Source: Bacteroidaceae bacterium (GTDB lineage: Bacteria; Bacteroidota; Bacteroidia; Bacteroidales; Bacteroidaceae). From it: a stretch of 64,000 nucleotides of DNA. Location: assembly GCA_017468985.1 (NCBI GenBank), contig JAFUHF010000021.1:114902-178901 (forward strand), given 5' to 3'. The position numbers were made by a program, and so were the translations under genes. Positions within the stretch are counted from its first letter, which is position 1. Each line of letters begins with the position of its first letter. Positions 1-9,756 of the stretch are shown piece by piece. The notes beneath the pieces are model-generated. The model did not search any database. It saw nothing but the letters and a program-made list of their open reading frames with translations, and had not been told where the DNA came from.

Positions 1-2245
1 CCTCTATTTGCAAACCATCCAGCATGCCACAAAGTTCATCAGCCGCCCTATTGGTATAAGCCAATAGCAGCACAGAACCTTCAGTCGCTCGCAGTTCCTC
101 TTCCACCATAGAGCGAATGGCCCTGCTCGTCTTGCCCGAGCCTGGTGGGCCTATCACAAAGAATGCATCCCAAGCCCTTCTTTCCATTTCCACCAATTGC
201 AGCAAACTGCCATAATCGCCCTTTACTTCGATAGCGTCAGTTTTTACGCGAAGCGGCACCCGATCCAATAGCCAGCTGCGCCTGTACTCATTGCCCACCA
301 AAAACTGGTATAGTCCGGCAAACATGCGACCATAGGCAGCCTCCTGCATATCATGCTCCACAGCAAAAAGGGCATCAGCCCCATCAAATACGTGCCTGTT
401 GCGCTGCGGATGTGTGAGCTCCACTTCTACCTCAACTGTTCTTACCTCACTCAACCGCCCCCTCATCAGGAACTGGAGGCGCACATCGGGCTCTGATGTT
501 TTGTAGCAATAGAGCAATACAGCATCGCCGCGGCGAAAACTAGAAAGAAACATGTCGCCATTGTTTTCCATCTGGAGGCACACACTTGTTACACCATCGT
601 CCTTTTCTTTCAGTCTGGTTACTCGCAGTTTCCAATACAGATCGCCCACCTCCCTGCGCACCACCGGAGGCAAAAGCCATAAATCAGAAAAGGCTTTACC
701 GGCATTTCCAGGGATTCCCATCTTACCTTGCAGCAATTCACGCACTAAAAAAGTATAGAACCGAAAAAAATACTTCAATGCCATGGTGTCCTTTTCATTT
801 CCTCCTGTTTGGAATGGTTTGAGCAACCTTTCCAATGCCGGTCGCTGCCATTGAGTCCATAGCTTGCTAACTTTTTCTGTTAACAAATCGTCAGCCTGCA
901 AGTCCTGCAGTACTTTTTCAGCCGCTCCTTCAGCGCAAGCCACTTCCTGCACCACTATTCTGTTGCGCAAGACCAGTGCTTCTCGCAATAGTTGCTGATA
1001 AGGCTGTTCCCTATATAGCCCGTCTGCATAACGCGAATAGAGCAGGTTGGCTTCTGTACGCATCAAGGGTTGATCCACATTATAAGCCAATATCGCCTGA
1101 TAAAGCATCATCTGTACATAGTGTGGCTCGCGGTGCGTATGGCGAAACTCATCCATTTTTCCACTTTTTTGCTCAATCACACGTGTGTAATCAGCTTGGA
1201 GGTAGTCCATACGTCCTTGCAGTCCCAGCGCTTCGCAAAGAAAAGACGGTTCGATGAGGCCTTGCTCTTCATTGAAGCCATGCCCCCTACGTACTTCCTG
1301 CTCCACCATACATCTGATATGGTTAAACTGCCGTTTAGCCTCTTCGTGAAAGGAGAATTTTTCATTCATCCTGACATAAGAGAATGCTAATGGTTGCATA
1401 TGAAAGACCTTTCGTACAGAAGCAGCATAGGTCACTGGAACATCACCAGGAACAGCATTGACCATGTCATCCAAGAACTGTCCTGCCACTTGTCCTAATA
1501 AAGTATACGAAGTATCCTCATGACTTTCCAATCTGGCCAGCACATAGTTTCTTTCATCATGTCCATACTCCTTAAAACAAGCAGCAAGAGCAGAAACGTC
1601 TACCAGATAGTCCGGCCAAACAATGATTGTCTTGGGAACATAGACCCCATCTTCCTCAACATGCGTATCTAAAAGGTTCAACTGCATGCCCTTACTAAGC
1701 AGTGCAGAAATGTAGCACAAATCCCCATCATAACCACCGTTATGGTAGTCAATTTTTATCTTTTCGCCATCTTCATTTATTGCCACAATAAGTTTATCAT
1801 CCCAACTACATACTTGCACACGCATTTTACGGAAGTACCTCATGTTGCCACTCTCTAAATACACATCTTTGACAGGCAGTGGCATTCGGAGCAAGGATGG
1901 CACATCTCTTCCCATCACCGCAGCCACAAAATGCGCCATCAACTTCACATCGTTCTGCAGTTGGGTCGGTGTAAGCATATCTCGTTCTAAATGATGACAG
2001 CGTCTCCTAAAGTTCTGCAATAGCCGTATCTCGTTATCCTTCAATCCATGCTGCTGCGCCACATAGCCCAATCTTGAAAACAAGTTGGAAAAAGATTTAT
2101 CATCCGAATAGTCCTCACATAATCGTTGCATCAGACCGTACAATCGGCCCCATGTATCTTCCTTCACAGGAGCTCCAAGGAGTTCTTCTAAGCTCTGAAA
2201 ATAATCCTCAGCTGTAGGAATGTGTTGGTAGGACACTTCATTCAT
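1..2245 (-). CDS. Dna2-like PD-(D/E)XK nuclease / SF1 helicase (C-terminus off the left edge)
   Basis: An open frame runs from ATG at 2245 to the window edge, about 748 codons with no stop. A RecB/Cas4-type nuclease module appears mid-protein: QGRMDYLQAD followed by VIEQKSGK gives the D and ExK residues of the PD-(D/E)XK fold (roughly 1155-1215). Near the truncated end GPPGSGKT (about 128-157) is a Walker A motif. It is followed by LLLAYTNRAADEL, typical of SF1 helicase motif Ia. Nuclease before helicase is the Dna2 order. The start codon overlaps the umuC stop as ATGA, so the two are probably translationally coupled. By family knowledge such proteins process flaps or broken DNA ends. A role in damage tolerance with the UmuDC polymerase is inferred. 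The remaining helicase motifs lie outside the window. Confidence 0.85.
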   Translation of the reverse strand, partial: MNEVSYQHIPTAEDYFQSLEELLGAPVKEDTWGRLYGLMQRLCEDYSDDKSFSNLFSRLGYVAQQHGLKDNEIRLLQNFRRRCHHLERDMLTPTQLQNDVKLMAHFVAAVMGRDVPSLLRMPLPVKDVYLESGNMRYFRKMRVQVCSWDDKLIVAINEDGEKIKIDYHNGGYDGDLCYISALLSKGMQLNLLDTHVEEDGVYVPKTIIVWPDYLVDVSALAACFKEYGHDERNYVLARLESHEDTSYTLLGQVAGQFLDDMVNAVPGDVPVTYAASVRKVFHMQPLAFSYVRMNEKFSFHEEAKRQFNHIRCMVEQEVRRGHGFNEEQGLIEPSFLCEALGLQGRMDYLQADYTRVIEQKSGKMDEFRHTHREPHYVQMMLYQAILAYNVDQPLMRTEANLLYSRYADGLYREQPYQQLLREALVLRNRIVVQEVACAEGAAEKVLQDLQADDLLTEKVSKLWTQWQRPALERLLKPFQTGGNEKDTMALKYFFRFYTFLVRELLQGKMGIPGNAGKAFSDLWLLPPVVRREVGDLYWKLRVTRLKEKDDGVTSVCLQMENNGDMFLSSFRRGDAVLLYCYKTSEPDVRLQFLMRGRLSEVRTVEVEVELTHPQRNRHVFDGADALFAVEHDMQEAAYGRMFAGLYQFLVGNEYRRSWLLDRVPLRVKTDAIEVKGDYGSLLQLVEMERRAWDAFFVIGPPGSGKTSRAIRSMVEEELRATEGSVLLLAYTNRAADELCGMLDGLQIE

Positions 2246-3492
2246 TGAATTTTTACTTTTATTACGTCATCCAAATTGGTAGTATAACAAGGCGAAGCAT
2301 ATTTTCGATTCATATTGCCACTGCAATCACCTTGCAGTGCCACTTTGATGGAATAGTAGCCATAATGGGCCTGAATAAAATCAATGGTCTGCAAAAAATG
2401 CTCCTGTTTTTCGCGATCCACGGTATCATACATATTAGTAGCCACTACACCGTTCATAATATTGGCAACCGTCACTCCTGCCTGTTTGTAGCCATAGCCA
2501 TTACGGAAAATAGCGTTTAATCCCTGGCTTGCTGCATTTACCAACTCGCGCACATCTGAAGTGGGTACGTCTATCATCACCTTAGCGGCATTCTCATATT
2601 GGGGTAAATCCTGACGGAATATGCTTGTACGGATAAAAACAATGACCTCCGAAGCATAACCTTTTTCTTTCCGTAATTTCTGGGCGCAATGTGCGGCAAA
2701 GTCGGCCACATATCTGTTCAGTTCATCGAAATCCGCCACTGCTTCTTTGAAACTACGCGACGTAGTAATGCTTTTCTTGGCTATTGCAGCTTCTATATCG
2801 TAGCATTCCATACCTCTCAACTCTTGCCAAGTCCTTACACCCTGTATACCAAACTCGTGCTCTACCTGCTGGCGGCTCCACAGCGTAAAGTCATAGGCAG
2901 TCATCACATTCTTATCATTCAAACGCTTCCTCATTCTCCTACCCACACCCCATACATCGTCAATCTTAGTCAGTTGCAGAGCCTTCATCCGCTTATTTTC
3001 AGTATCTATGATACAGCATCCGCGATATCCACGATATTTCTTTGCAAATTTACTGGCCAATTTGGCTAACGTCTTATTGAAAGAGATACCTACGCTCACG
3101 GGAATGTCCGTCCAAAGCTCCACCCTCTCAGAAATTTCTAAGCCCAACTGATGAACATCCTTCACTCCTCGAAAATGGAGAAACGCTTCGTCAATGGAAT
3201 ACACCTCCATACGCGGCACCATTTCCCTTACAATAGCCATCACCCTTCGAGACATGTCACCATAGAGTGTATAATTGGAAGAAAACACATGAAGGAGCCC
3301 CTCGTCCATCATATTTTTCACCTGATAGAAAGGAAGACCCATTTTTATCCCCATGTCCTTTGCTTCCGCAGACCGAGCAATTACACAGCCGTCATTATTT
3401 GAGAGCACCACCACGGGTTGTCCTCTCAATTCCGGATGAAAAACGCGCTCGCAACTGGCATAGAAGTTATTGCAGTCTACGACGCCTATCAT
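2242..3492 (-). CDS. umuC: UmuC, Y-family DNA polymerase V subunit
   Basis: This 416-residue protein is full length for UmuC. The N-terminus MIGVVDCNNFYASCERVF carries the first metal-binding Asp (D6) and the steric-gate tyrosine region. YSIDEAF at about 98-104 holds the second catalytic acidic pair (D101, E102). A helix-hairpin-helix thumb region follows (TKIDDVWGVGRRM), then the little-finger domain and a C-terminal DUF4113-like tail. It makes the catalytic subunit of the error-prone translesion polymerase, with processed UmuD as partner. Its start overlaps the umuD stop as ATGA, and its stop overlaps the start of the Dna2-like gene the same way, so the three genes form a tightly coupled operon. 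Confidence 0.95.
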   Translation of the reverse strand: MIGVVDCNNFYASCERVFHPELRGQPVVVLSNNDGCVIARSAEAKDMGIKMGLPFYQVKNMMDEGLLHVFSSNYTLYGDMSRRVMAIVREMVPRMEVYSIDEAFLHFRGVKDVHQLGLEISERVELWTDIPVSVGISFNKTLAKLASKFAKKYRGYRGCCIIDTENKRMKALQLTKIDDVWGVGRRMRKRLNDKNVMTAYDFTLWSRQQVEHEFGIQGVRTWQELRGMECYDIEAAIAKKSITTSRSFKEAVADFDELNRYVADFAAHCAQKLRKEKGYASEVIVFIRTSIFRQDLPQYENAAKVMIDVPTSDVRELVNAASQGLNAIFRNGYGYKQAGVTVANIMNGVVATNMYDTVDREKQEHFLQTIDFIQAHYGYYSIKVALQGDCSGNMNRKYASPCYTTNLDDVIKVKIQ

Positions 3493-3926
3493 ATTCTTTG
3501 GGTAGCCTTATGAATAATATAAGTTACGATGCCCCAAACCTGAAAGGATTCATCGGGCATCACTTTAATGGGGGAATATTGTGAATTGGCCGGAATCAGC
3601 AACATGTAATCCTTGTGCGGTTCCAGAATTTTTAGAGTAAATTCTCCATTTAGAAAGCATACTGCCATGTCACCCTTTTTAGGCCGTAGTGACTTGTCAA
3701 CCACCAGTATGTCGCCCTCAAAAACCATCGCATCCTCCAAGGAATCGCCTATTGCCCTAGCAAAAAAGGTACTTGCCTTATGGACGATGAGTTCTTTGTT
3801 CAGATCAATGGCCTCTGACATATAATCTTGCGCTGGTGAAGGAAAGCCAGCCCTCACACCACCGTCAGCATAGGGTAGTTCCAACGACGTACCAGTGTCA
3901 GCGGAATAGATCTCAAGATTACTCAT
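3489..3926 (-). CDS. umuD: UmuD, LexA-like self-cleaving S24 protein
   Basis: The protein has 145 residues from the ATG at 3926. I chose this start because AGGAAG sits just upstream and a longer in-frame start would run into the preceding epimerase gene. An Ala26-Gly27 pair precedes FPSPAQDY and matches the UmuD self-cleavage site. GDSLEDA gives the nucleophile Ser62, and GEFTLKIL gives the general base Lys99. The E. coli protein has Cys24-Gly25, Ser60 and Lys97, so spacing is conserved. RecA-stimulated autocleavage would yield UmuD', which joins UmuC. It lies 37 nt after the epimerase gene on the same strand and may also be read from the 4920 promoter. I did not identify a damage-response operator. 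Confidence 0.93.
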   Translation of the reverse strand: MSNLEIYSADTGTSLELPYADGGVRAGFPSPAQDYMSEAIDLNKELIVHKASTFFARAIGDSLEDAMVFEGDILVVDKSLRPKKGDMAVCFLNGEFTLKILEPHKDYMLLIPANSQYSPIKVMPDESFQVWGIVTYIIHKATQRI

Positions 3927-3963
3927 TCTAAATTCTTCCTGAAAAAAATATCCTGCCAGTTTA

Positions 3964-4878
3964 TTATTTTTCCTTCTTGATGGACATAGCACTCCGCGAT
4001 ATTTCAGCATCCATATGGAGCGTATAGCCCATTTCTACATAGTGTCCAGGAGCTACCACATTGGTATAGGGTCTGGCATAGAAGTCTCCTTTGAAATTCT
4101 CTGCATCACAAAGGCCATACCAAGGTTCTAAGCACACAAATGGAGCGTCAACTCCGTAGGGCGACCATAATAACAATACCGGAGCATCAAAATCCATAGA
4201 GACATAGGGTCGCTGCTTTAAATCATACAGCGCAATATACTTCACTTGGGATCGGTCAATGATAATTGCATCGTTTTTGAAGCATTCATCAGTGATCTCC
4301 AATAGATTTTTGACCATGGGAATATCATACCGATCCTCGCTCAGACATCCTGAACTCCCTACTGCAGCACTTTCAATGGGTGACGGACGTCTAAAACCGG
4401 CATAAGCCTTTACCTTTGACCCTTGTTTATACTCTGGATAGTTAATTCCAGGGTGGCCACCTATGTGAAAGGGCAAAATCTTGACGCCTGTATTGAGTAC
4501 TCGCCATATAACCTTCAGTTGGTTGGCCCTCAGTTTGTACGTCACATCTATGCGGAAGGGAAATGGAAATATACGATGCATCTCCGGAGTACTTTCCAAT
4601 CGATACACCAGAAGTCGGTCATTCTGATCAATCTTCGAAAATGGTGCATCACTCACAAAACCATGCTTGGGCAACTCGTAGGTTTCGCCGTTGATTTTCG
4701 TTCTTCCGTCGCGCAACTTGCCTACCAATGGAAAAAGCAGTGGACTATGTCTGTTCCAGAACCGCCCATCACCGTTCCACACATAGTTAATGCCGGTACG
4801 TATGCCCTTAATGCTCACCACCTCGGCACCTACGTTTTCCACTCCTATTTCCAACCATTTATTCTTGATGATATCCAT
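3964..4878 (-). CDS. aldose 1-epimerase family protein
   Basis: This 304-residue cytoplasmic protein has no signal peptide. It resembles the GalM/LacX aldose-1-epimerase superfamily. NRHSPLLFPLVGKLRDG near residues 42-58, KHGFVSDAPF with His72, and FHIGGHPGINY with His138 and His142 are the sugar-binding and catalytic-type regions. The LacX-like branch is shorter than classic GalM and its substrate is usually unknown. Mutarotation of an aldose is therefore a family inference. A TAAATTTG box at 4920-4927 lies 42 nt upstream of the ATG. The umuD-umuC-helicase genes follow on the same strand with a 37-nt gap. I see no functional link to DNA repair. Confidence 0.8.
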   Translation of the reverse strand: MDIIKNKWLEIGVENVGAEVVSIKGIRTGINYVWNGDGRFWNRHSPLLFPLVGKLRDGRTKINGETYELPKHGFVSDAPFSKIDQNDRLLVYRLESTPEMHRIFPFPFRIDVTYKLRANQLKVIWRVLNTGVKILPFHIGGHPGINYPEYKQGSKVKAYAGFRRPSPIESAAVGSSGCLSEDRYDIPMVKNLLEITDECFKNDAIIIDRSQVKYIALYDLKQRPYVSMDFDAPVLLLWSPYGVDAPFVCLEPWYGLCDAENFKGDFYARPYTNVVAPGHYVEMGYTLHMDAEISRSAMSIKKEK

Positions 4879-4919
4879 GATTCTGCTATTTACTTGTTCT
4901 ACTGCATCACATTAGGCTA

Positions 4920-4927
4920 CAAATTTA
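4920..4927 (-). promoter_or_regulatory. -7 box of the epimerase(-umuDC) transcript
   Basis: The minus strand reads TAAATTTG, a full match to the Bacteroidetes -7 consensus TAnnTTTG. It lies 42 nt before the epimerase ATG. No clear -33 TTTG was seen. Confidence 0.5.
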
Positions 4928-5075
4928 GGAATTTTTCAGACAGCCACTACCTTCAAATAAGAAAGTATACGTTTTATTAACTTATTTAGACATTACTAAG
5001 CGGCCAAACAACACCTGTACCAGCATCGTAGCTTAAAAAACAGCCTTGCAACATACCCGATTGACAGAAAAAACG

Positions 5076-5083
5076 TATATTTG
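5076..5083 (+). promoter_or_regulatory. -7 box of the aminopeptidase P gene
   Basis: TATATTTG matches the TAnnTTTG consensus. It decides the start codon. The in-frame ATG at 5046 lies upstream of this box, so the ATG at 5100, with a leader of about 10 nt, is the likely start. Confidence 0.55.
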
Positions 5084-5099
5084 CGCAAAAATTCACACT

Positions 5100-6500
5100 A
5101 TGTTTACAAAAGAAACTTATATACAACGCCGAAGCGCCCTTAAGGCACAGCTTGAGAGCGGTATTATTCTCATATTAGGCAATAACGAAAGTCCTGTTAA
5201 TGGTCCATATAACTGCTACCCCTTCCGACAGGATAGTTCTTTCCTCTATTTTTTCGGTGCACAACGCGATGGCTTGGCTGGCGTACTCGATATTGACAAT
5301 GACAAGGATTATCTCCTCGGTGATGACATCGACATTAACGACATTATATGGTATGGCAGTGTAGATAGCGTGGCCGATATGGGTAAAGCAGTAGGCATTA
5401 AGGATACTGGAAAGTTCTCCTACCTCCGAACACTCCTCGACAACGCTCGCCAAGCAGGTCGAACCATTCACTTCCTACCCCCTTATCGCCACGATCACCA
5501 GCTATTACTTCAGGACCTCATTGGGTTCTCGCCATCACAGCAGGCAGAACAGTCATCCGTAGACCTGATCAAGGCTATTGTGAAGCTCCGATCCGTAAAA
5601 AGCGACGAAGAGATTAAGGAAATTGAACGTGCATGCGCCGTCGGCTTCAAGATGCACACCACAGCGATGAAGCTATGCCAACCCGGAGTAACGGAACACT
5701 TCATTAGCGGCATGATTAGCGGCATCGCAGAATCGTTCGGAGCAATGGTGAGCTTCCCGTCGATTGTTTCCATGCACGGCGAAGTGATGCACGGCTATCC
5801 GGGCGAAAACCACTTGGAAGCCGGACGTCTCTTGCTCTGCGACGCCGGTGCGGAGACTCTCTCTCACTATTGCTCAGACAACACGCGCACTACTCCCATT
5901 AGTGGTAAGTTCACCAATAAACAAAAGGAAGTCTATTCTATCGTTGAGCAGTGTCACGATCTAGCTCTGGCCGCTGCTCGGCCCGGCGTTCTTTGGTATG
6001 ATGTTCACATGAACGTATGCCGGCACATCGTTGATGGCCTCAAGGACCTCGGACTGATGAAGGGCGACACCGAAGAGGCCGTACAGGCAGGCGCACACGC
6101 CTTGTTCTTACCTCACGGATTAGGCCACATGATGGGAATGGACGTACATGACATGGAAGCATTGGGCCAACGCTATGTAGGCTTCGACGACGAGATACAG
6201 CCATCCTCCCAGTTCGGTCTGGCCAGCCTGCGCATGGGTCGCCGCTTGCAAGAAGGCTTCGTAGTGACCGATGAACCTGGCATTTACTTCATTCCTGCAC
6301 TCATTGATCTCTGGAAACGCGAAGGCACCAATGCGCAGTTCCTCAATTTCGACGCCATTGAGAAGTATCGCGAATTTGGTGGCATTCGCATTGAAAACGA
6401 TCTGCTCATCACCGCCGAAGGTGCACGCATGCTGGGCCGTGACCACATACCTTACCACATTGATGAGGTGGAGGATTTCTTAGCCAAGAACCAGTATTAG
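5100..6500 (+). CDS. Xaa-Pro aminopeptidase (aminopeptidase P, M24B)
   Basis: The protein has 466 residues from the ATG at 5100. It has an N-terminal creatinase-like domain and a C-terminal pita-bread peptidase domain. The five dimetal ligands are visible in order: LLLCDAGAE and CSDNTRT (two Asp), LPHGLGHMMGMDVHD (His), VTDEPGIY (Glu) and GGIRIENDLL (Glu). It removes N-terminal residues preceding proline and acts in the cytoplasm, as there is no signal peptide. It stands alone between divergent and codirectional neighbours. The length matches the bacterial PepP/XPNPEP group. A dipeptidase (prolidase) specificity cannot be excluded by eye. Confidence 0.92.
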   Translation: MFTKETYIQRRSALKAQLESGIILILGNNESPVNGPYNCYPFRQDSSFLYFFGAQRDGLAGVLDIDNDKDYLLGDDIDINDIIWYGSVDSVADMGKAVGIKDTGKFSYLRTLLDNARQAGRTIHFLPPYRHDHQLLLQDLIGFSPSQQAEQSSVDLIKAIVKLRSVKSDEEIKEIERACAVGFKMHTTAMKLCQPGVTEHFISGMISGIAESFGAMVSFPSIVSMHGEVMHGYPGENHLEAGRLLLCDAGAETLSHYCSDNTRTTPISGKFTNKQKEVYSIVEQCHDLALAAARPGVLWYDVHMNVCRHIVDGLKDLGLMKGDTEEAVQAGAHALFLPHGLGHMMGMDVHDMEALGQRYVGFDDEIQPSSQFGLASLRMGRRLQEGFVVTDEPGIYFIPALIDLWKREGTNAQFLNFDAIEKYREFGGIRIENDLLITAEGARMLGRDHIPYHIDEVEDFLAKNQY

Positions 6501-6593
6501 GTTTTCCTCTATTTTCATTTCCATGAGCACGTTCTGCCCATAGAGTTCAAGTCAGTAAAATATCTTAATTCATATATTCACAACTTATTCAAA

Positions 6594-7793
6594 ATGACCA
6601 AATCATCCATTCTAAAGTCATTTCTACTCTCTGGCCTGCTGGTATGCTCCGGCAGCATCATGGCCGAAGACAAAGACTCAACCGTATTCACTACCGTTGT
6701 AGAGAATCCCATTACTCCTGTCAAGAATCAGTATCGTTCAGGCACTTGCTGGGCCTTTTCGTCCTTAGGATTCTTCGAAGCAGAACTGCTTCGTATGAAA
6801 AAGGGCACCTATGACCTGTGCGAAGCCTACTTGGTTCACAAAACCTACGAGGATCGCGCCCGTGCAGCCGTGCGCATGCATGGTGATGTATCGTATTCCC
6901 AAGGCGGTAGTTTCTACGACGCCGTTTACTGCCTGCGCAACTATGGCATCTGCCCTGAAGACGCCATGCCTAAACCCGGAACGTTGGTAGGTGATACGCT
7001 TTTCAACTTCAACGAGCTCAATGCCGTGAGCGGAGCCTTTGTTGAAGCTCTTGCCAAAGGCAAGCTCAAGACGCTTTCCCCTGCATGGCCCAACGCGTTC
7101 AGCGGCCTGCTTGACGCCTACATTGGCAAAGTGCCCGAAACCTTCACATACGAAGGAAAGACCTATACGCCACAGAGTTTTGCCCAAAGCCTGGGACTGA
7201 ACATGGACGACTACATAAGCCTCACCTCGTTTACCCATCACGACTACTACACCAGCTTTGCCATTGAGGTGCAAGACAATTGGCGCTGGGGCCTCAGCTA
7301 CAATCTGCCACTCGATGAGTTCATGGAAGTCATGGAGAGTGCCATCAAGAACGGCTATACCTTCGCATGGGGTGCTGACGTAAGCGAAGACGACTTTGGC
7401 CGCCGCGGCGCACACGAGGGCATTGCTTTAGTGCCCGAGGGAAAGACCAAAAGCGATGCTACCGGTTCCGATCAGGCTCGCTGGATCGGCACTTCAGGCG
7501 ACAAAGAGCAGACCGAGAAGGATATTAAGGGCGAAAAGGTCATCACCCCAGAGCTTCGTCAAGAGGCTTACGACAACTGGAACACCACCGACGATCATGG
7601 CATGGTAATATATGGTCTGGCAAAGGATCAAAACGAAAAGGAATACTACATGATGAAAAATTCATGGGGCGACTACAACCGCTATCATGGTTGCGCTTAT
7701 ATTTCGAAAGCCTACATGGCCTACAAAACCATGAACATCCTGATTCACAAAGACGCACTTCCCAAGAAAATTGCCAAGAAGCTGCATTTGTAA
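6594..7793 (+). CDS. secreted C1B cysteine aminopeptidase (PepC/bleomycin hydrolase-like)
   Basis: This 399-residue protein begins with a signal peptide (MTKSSILKSFLLSGLLVCSG, cleavage probably after SIMA). The papain-like catalytic set is present: Cys52 in RSGTCWAFSS with an oxyanion Gln at QYRSG, His335 in DDHGMVIYG and Asn356 in KNSWGDY. The distance between Cys and His and the internal insertions fit the C1B family. Classic PepC is cytoplasmic, whereas Bacteroidales carry many exported copies; this one should act in the periplasm on peptides. A strong hairpin terminator follows. Confidence 0.88.
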   Translation: MTKSSILKSFLLSGLLVCSGSIMAEDKDSTVFTTVVENPITPVKNQYRSGTCWAFSSLGFFEAELLRMKKGTYDLCEAYLVHKTYEDRARAAVRMHGDVSYSQGGSFYDAVYCLRNYGICPEDAMPKPGTLVGDTLFNFNELNAVSGAFVEALAKGKLKTLSPAWPNAFSGLLDAYIGKVPETFTYEGKTYTPQSFAQSLGLNMDDYISLTSFTHHDYYTSFAIEVQDNWRWGLSYNLPLDEFMEVMESAIKNGYTFAWGADVSEDDFGRRGAHEGIALVPEGKTKSDATGSDQARWIGTSGDKEQTEKDIKGEKVITPELRQEAYDNWNTTDDHGMVIYGLAKDQNEKEYYMMKNSWGDYNRYHGCAYISKAYMAYKTMNILIHKDALPKKIAKKLHL

Positions 7794-7812
7794 TCCTTCT
7801 TATTATATAAGG

Positions 7813-7851
7813 AAAGCACCAGAAGCTAAACGCTCCTGGTGCTTTTGTTTT
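7813..7851 (+). terminator. Rho-independent terminator of the C1B peptidase gene
   Basis: AAAGCACCAG at 7813-7822 pairs perfectly with CTGGTGCTTT at 7836-7845, a 10-bp stem with a 13-nt loop. It is followed by TTGTTTTT. Confidence 0.85.
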
Positions 7852-7935
7852 TAGTCCTCCAATAGAGTAGCCAATGGATGACCGAAATCTTCTGTTCGTA
7901 CAATAATGACCATCGGGCGCCTCACTGTCCTACTT

Positions 7936-9583
7936 CTAAAATTTGCGGTCTACACCACGTGACACTTCTACTCTCCGATGACGCGGATTACCCGGATAAA
8001 CCCTTACCAGAGCCACCCCATGGGGTGCAACCTCTGTATCGAACCGTTCTGTATCCTTTATTTCGGCCACATCCTTCTGACGCCATACGTCGCGCACCTT
8101 CTGAGTGCCACGAATGCCAAGGCTCTTGGGTATGAAGCCGATCGTAAGGGGCTGGTCAGAAATGTTGAACAGGCCGACAGCCATACTGCCATCCTCAAGC
8201 TGCTTGACGTAGGTTACGTATTCGGGTCTGTTATACATGCGGTAGCCCTGTATACCTAAGGGATCTTGATTTATATCGTTTACTTCACTGTTGCATAACA
8301 GATTTATCGTAAATGGATCGAGTTGTGACATGTCACAACCAATGAGCATCGGTGATGCAAGCATGGCCCAGAGTGAAATATGGGTATATTGCTCGTCCGG
8401 AGTGAGGTGGGTATAATGCAAGTGAGGCCCCCATCCCACCATGCCTACTACAAGCATGTCGGGGTCGGCCCAATGACCCGGCCCATTGAAGGCAGCCCAC
8501 TTGTCCTGCCCCCTGGAAGCCTATGCTGAAGACGCTTTTCCAGTTGTCCCTGATGTCACCGGTGGTACGGAAACAGTTGAGTTTCTCTTTCCACACTGGT
8601 GCATCGCCATAAGGTGCCGAATTGGAAAGGCTGTAGACGATGTCACGGTTAGTGGAGCGCAGAGCGTCGTGCATTTCGCTTGCGTAATAGAAATCGTTGG
8701 GGTTCCAATCGTATTTCAGGTAGTCAATACCCCAATCAGCCCATTGTTTGGCGTCGTTCGATGCAAAGGAATACATCCCGTGATAGTAGTGTTCCTTACG
8801 AACAGTCCTTCCTTCAGGATCCTCGGGAGTGGTATACTTGTAATTTTCGTTGTGTTTACCTTGTTTTATCCAGTCATAAGTGCCATCAGCATTGTCGCTC
8901 TGGCTACCAATGTGGCCAGCATAGGTGCCCACCCATGGACCGGAGTAAATACCGAGCTTAAGCCCCATGGCATGCACGTCGTCGGCGAGTTTTTTCATGT
9001 TAGGAAACTTGCGGTTGGTCTGAATGCCGTTGTATTTTCCACCGCGAATGCCCTGCCAACCATCGTCTATGTTAATATAGTTCCATCCGTAGTTAATCAG
9101 CCCCTTGTCCACCATAGCTCGGGCGGAACTCATCACCTTCTCTTGGCTCACACTGTTTCCCCAACAGTTCCAGCTGTTCCAACCCATAGGCGGAGTAAGC
9201 GCCAAACGGTCGCCCACCTCTATGCGCAAGTCGCGTTCGGCCTTTCCAAGACTGTTTTGAGCATAGAGCTTAGCATGGTAGGTTCCTGCCTTCTTTACTT
9301 TTCCGGAAATCTGGCCCGTTTCCTGGTTTACCGTGAGTCCTTTAGGAAGGCCCTCGGCCCAGAACTTCATAGGACGCTGTCCGGTGGCAGCAATCGTATA
9401 GAGGAAGGGGGAACCCGGCCTCACGCCAAAGGCTTTCGCACTGTTGATGCGCGGAGTAGCCGGTGCAGGAGGAGTGAGAATGTAGGGAGTGTAGTCAGGA
9501 ATGTCGCTTTGCGCACTGACTGATGTGCCTCCGAGGGCACACATCAGGGCCATAGCCCCGATCAACAAGGTTTTGTGATTCAT
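7936..9583 (-). pseudogene. GH27 alpha-galactosidase with a one-base frameshift
   Basis: Two overlapping minus-strand frames together make one secreted GH27 enzyme of about 548 residues. The first part (from 9583) has a signal peptide ending near SVSA, a putative-Ig (He_PIG-like) region, then PPMGWNSWNCWG, the nucleophile region YLKYDWN and the acid/base region RTTGDIRD. After FSIGFQG it derails into non-homologous residues. The expected continuation (QDKWAAFNGPGHWADPDMLV) is found in the +1 frame and runs to the stop at 7936. Removing one G from the G5 run (plus-strand C5 at 8509-8513) restores the frame exactly. All catalytic residues precede the break, but part of the barrel and the C-terminal beta domain are lost. 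This may be a real mutation, a slippage-controlled switch or a sequencing error. If intact, it would cleave alpha-1,6-galactosides. Confidence 0.9.
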
Positions 9584-9621
9584 CTTAAATTAATTATGGC
9601 TATTCTGTTAAAATTCCCACG

Positions 9622-9629
9622 CAAAATTA
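9622..9629 (-). promoter_or_regulatory. -7 box of the alpha-galactosidase gene
   Basis: The minus strand reads TAATTTTG, a full consensus -7 box, 39 nt upstream of the ATG at 9583. Confidence 0.5.
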
Positions 9630-9756
9630 CAAAAACATTCCCTCCCACCCAAGAAGATGGCGTGATTTATGTTACAAAATCTCATATAACATGCCTGATT
9701 CCCGTCTCTCAACGGCCATAAACAGCAATTCTACCGCCGTTTATACAGACTCTACC

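Noticed and set aside
8486-9523. A 345-codon plus-strand frame
   Set aside because: It is antisense to the alpha-galactosidase and has no features of its own.
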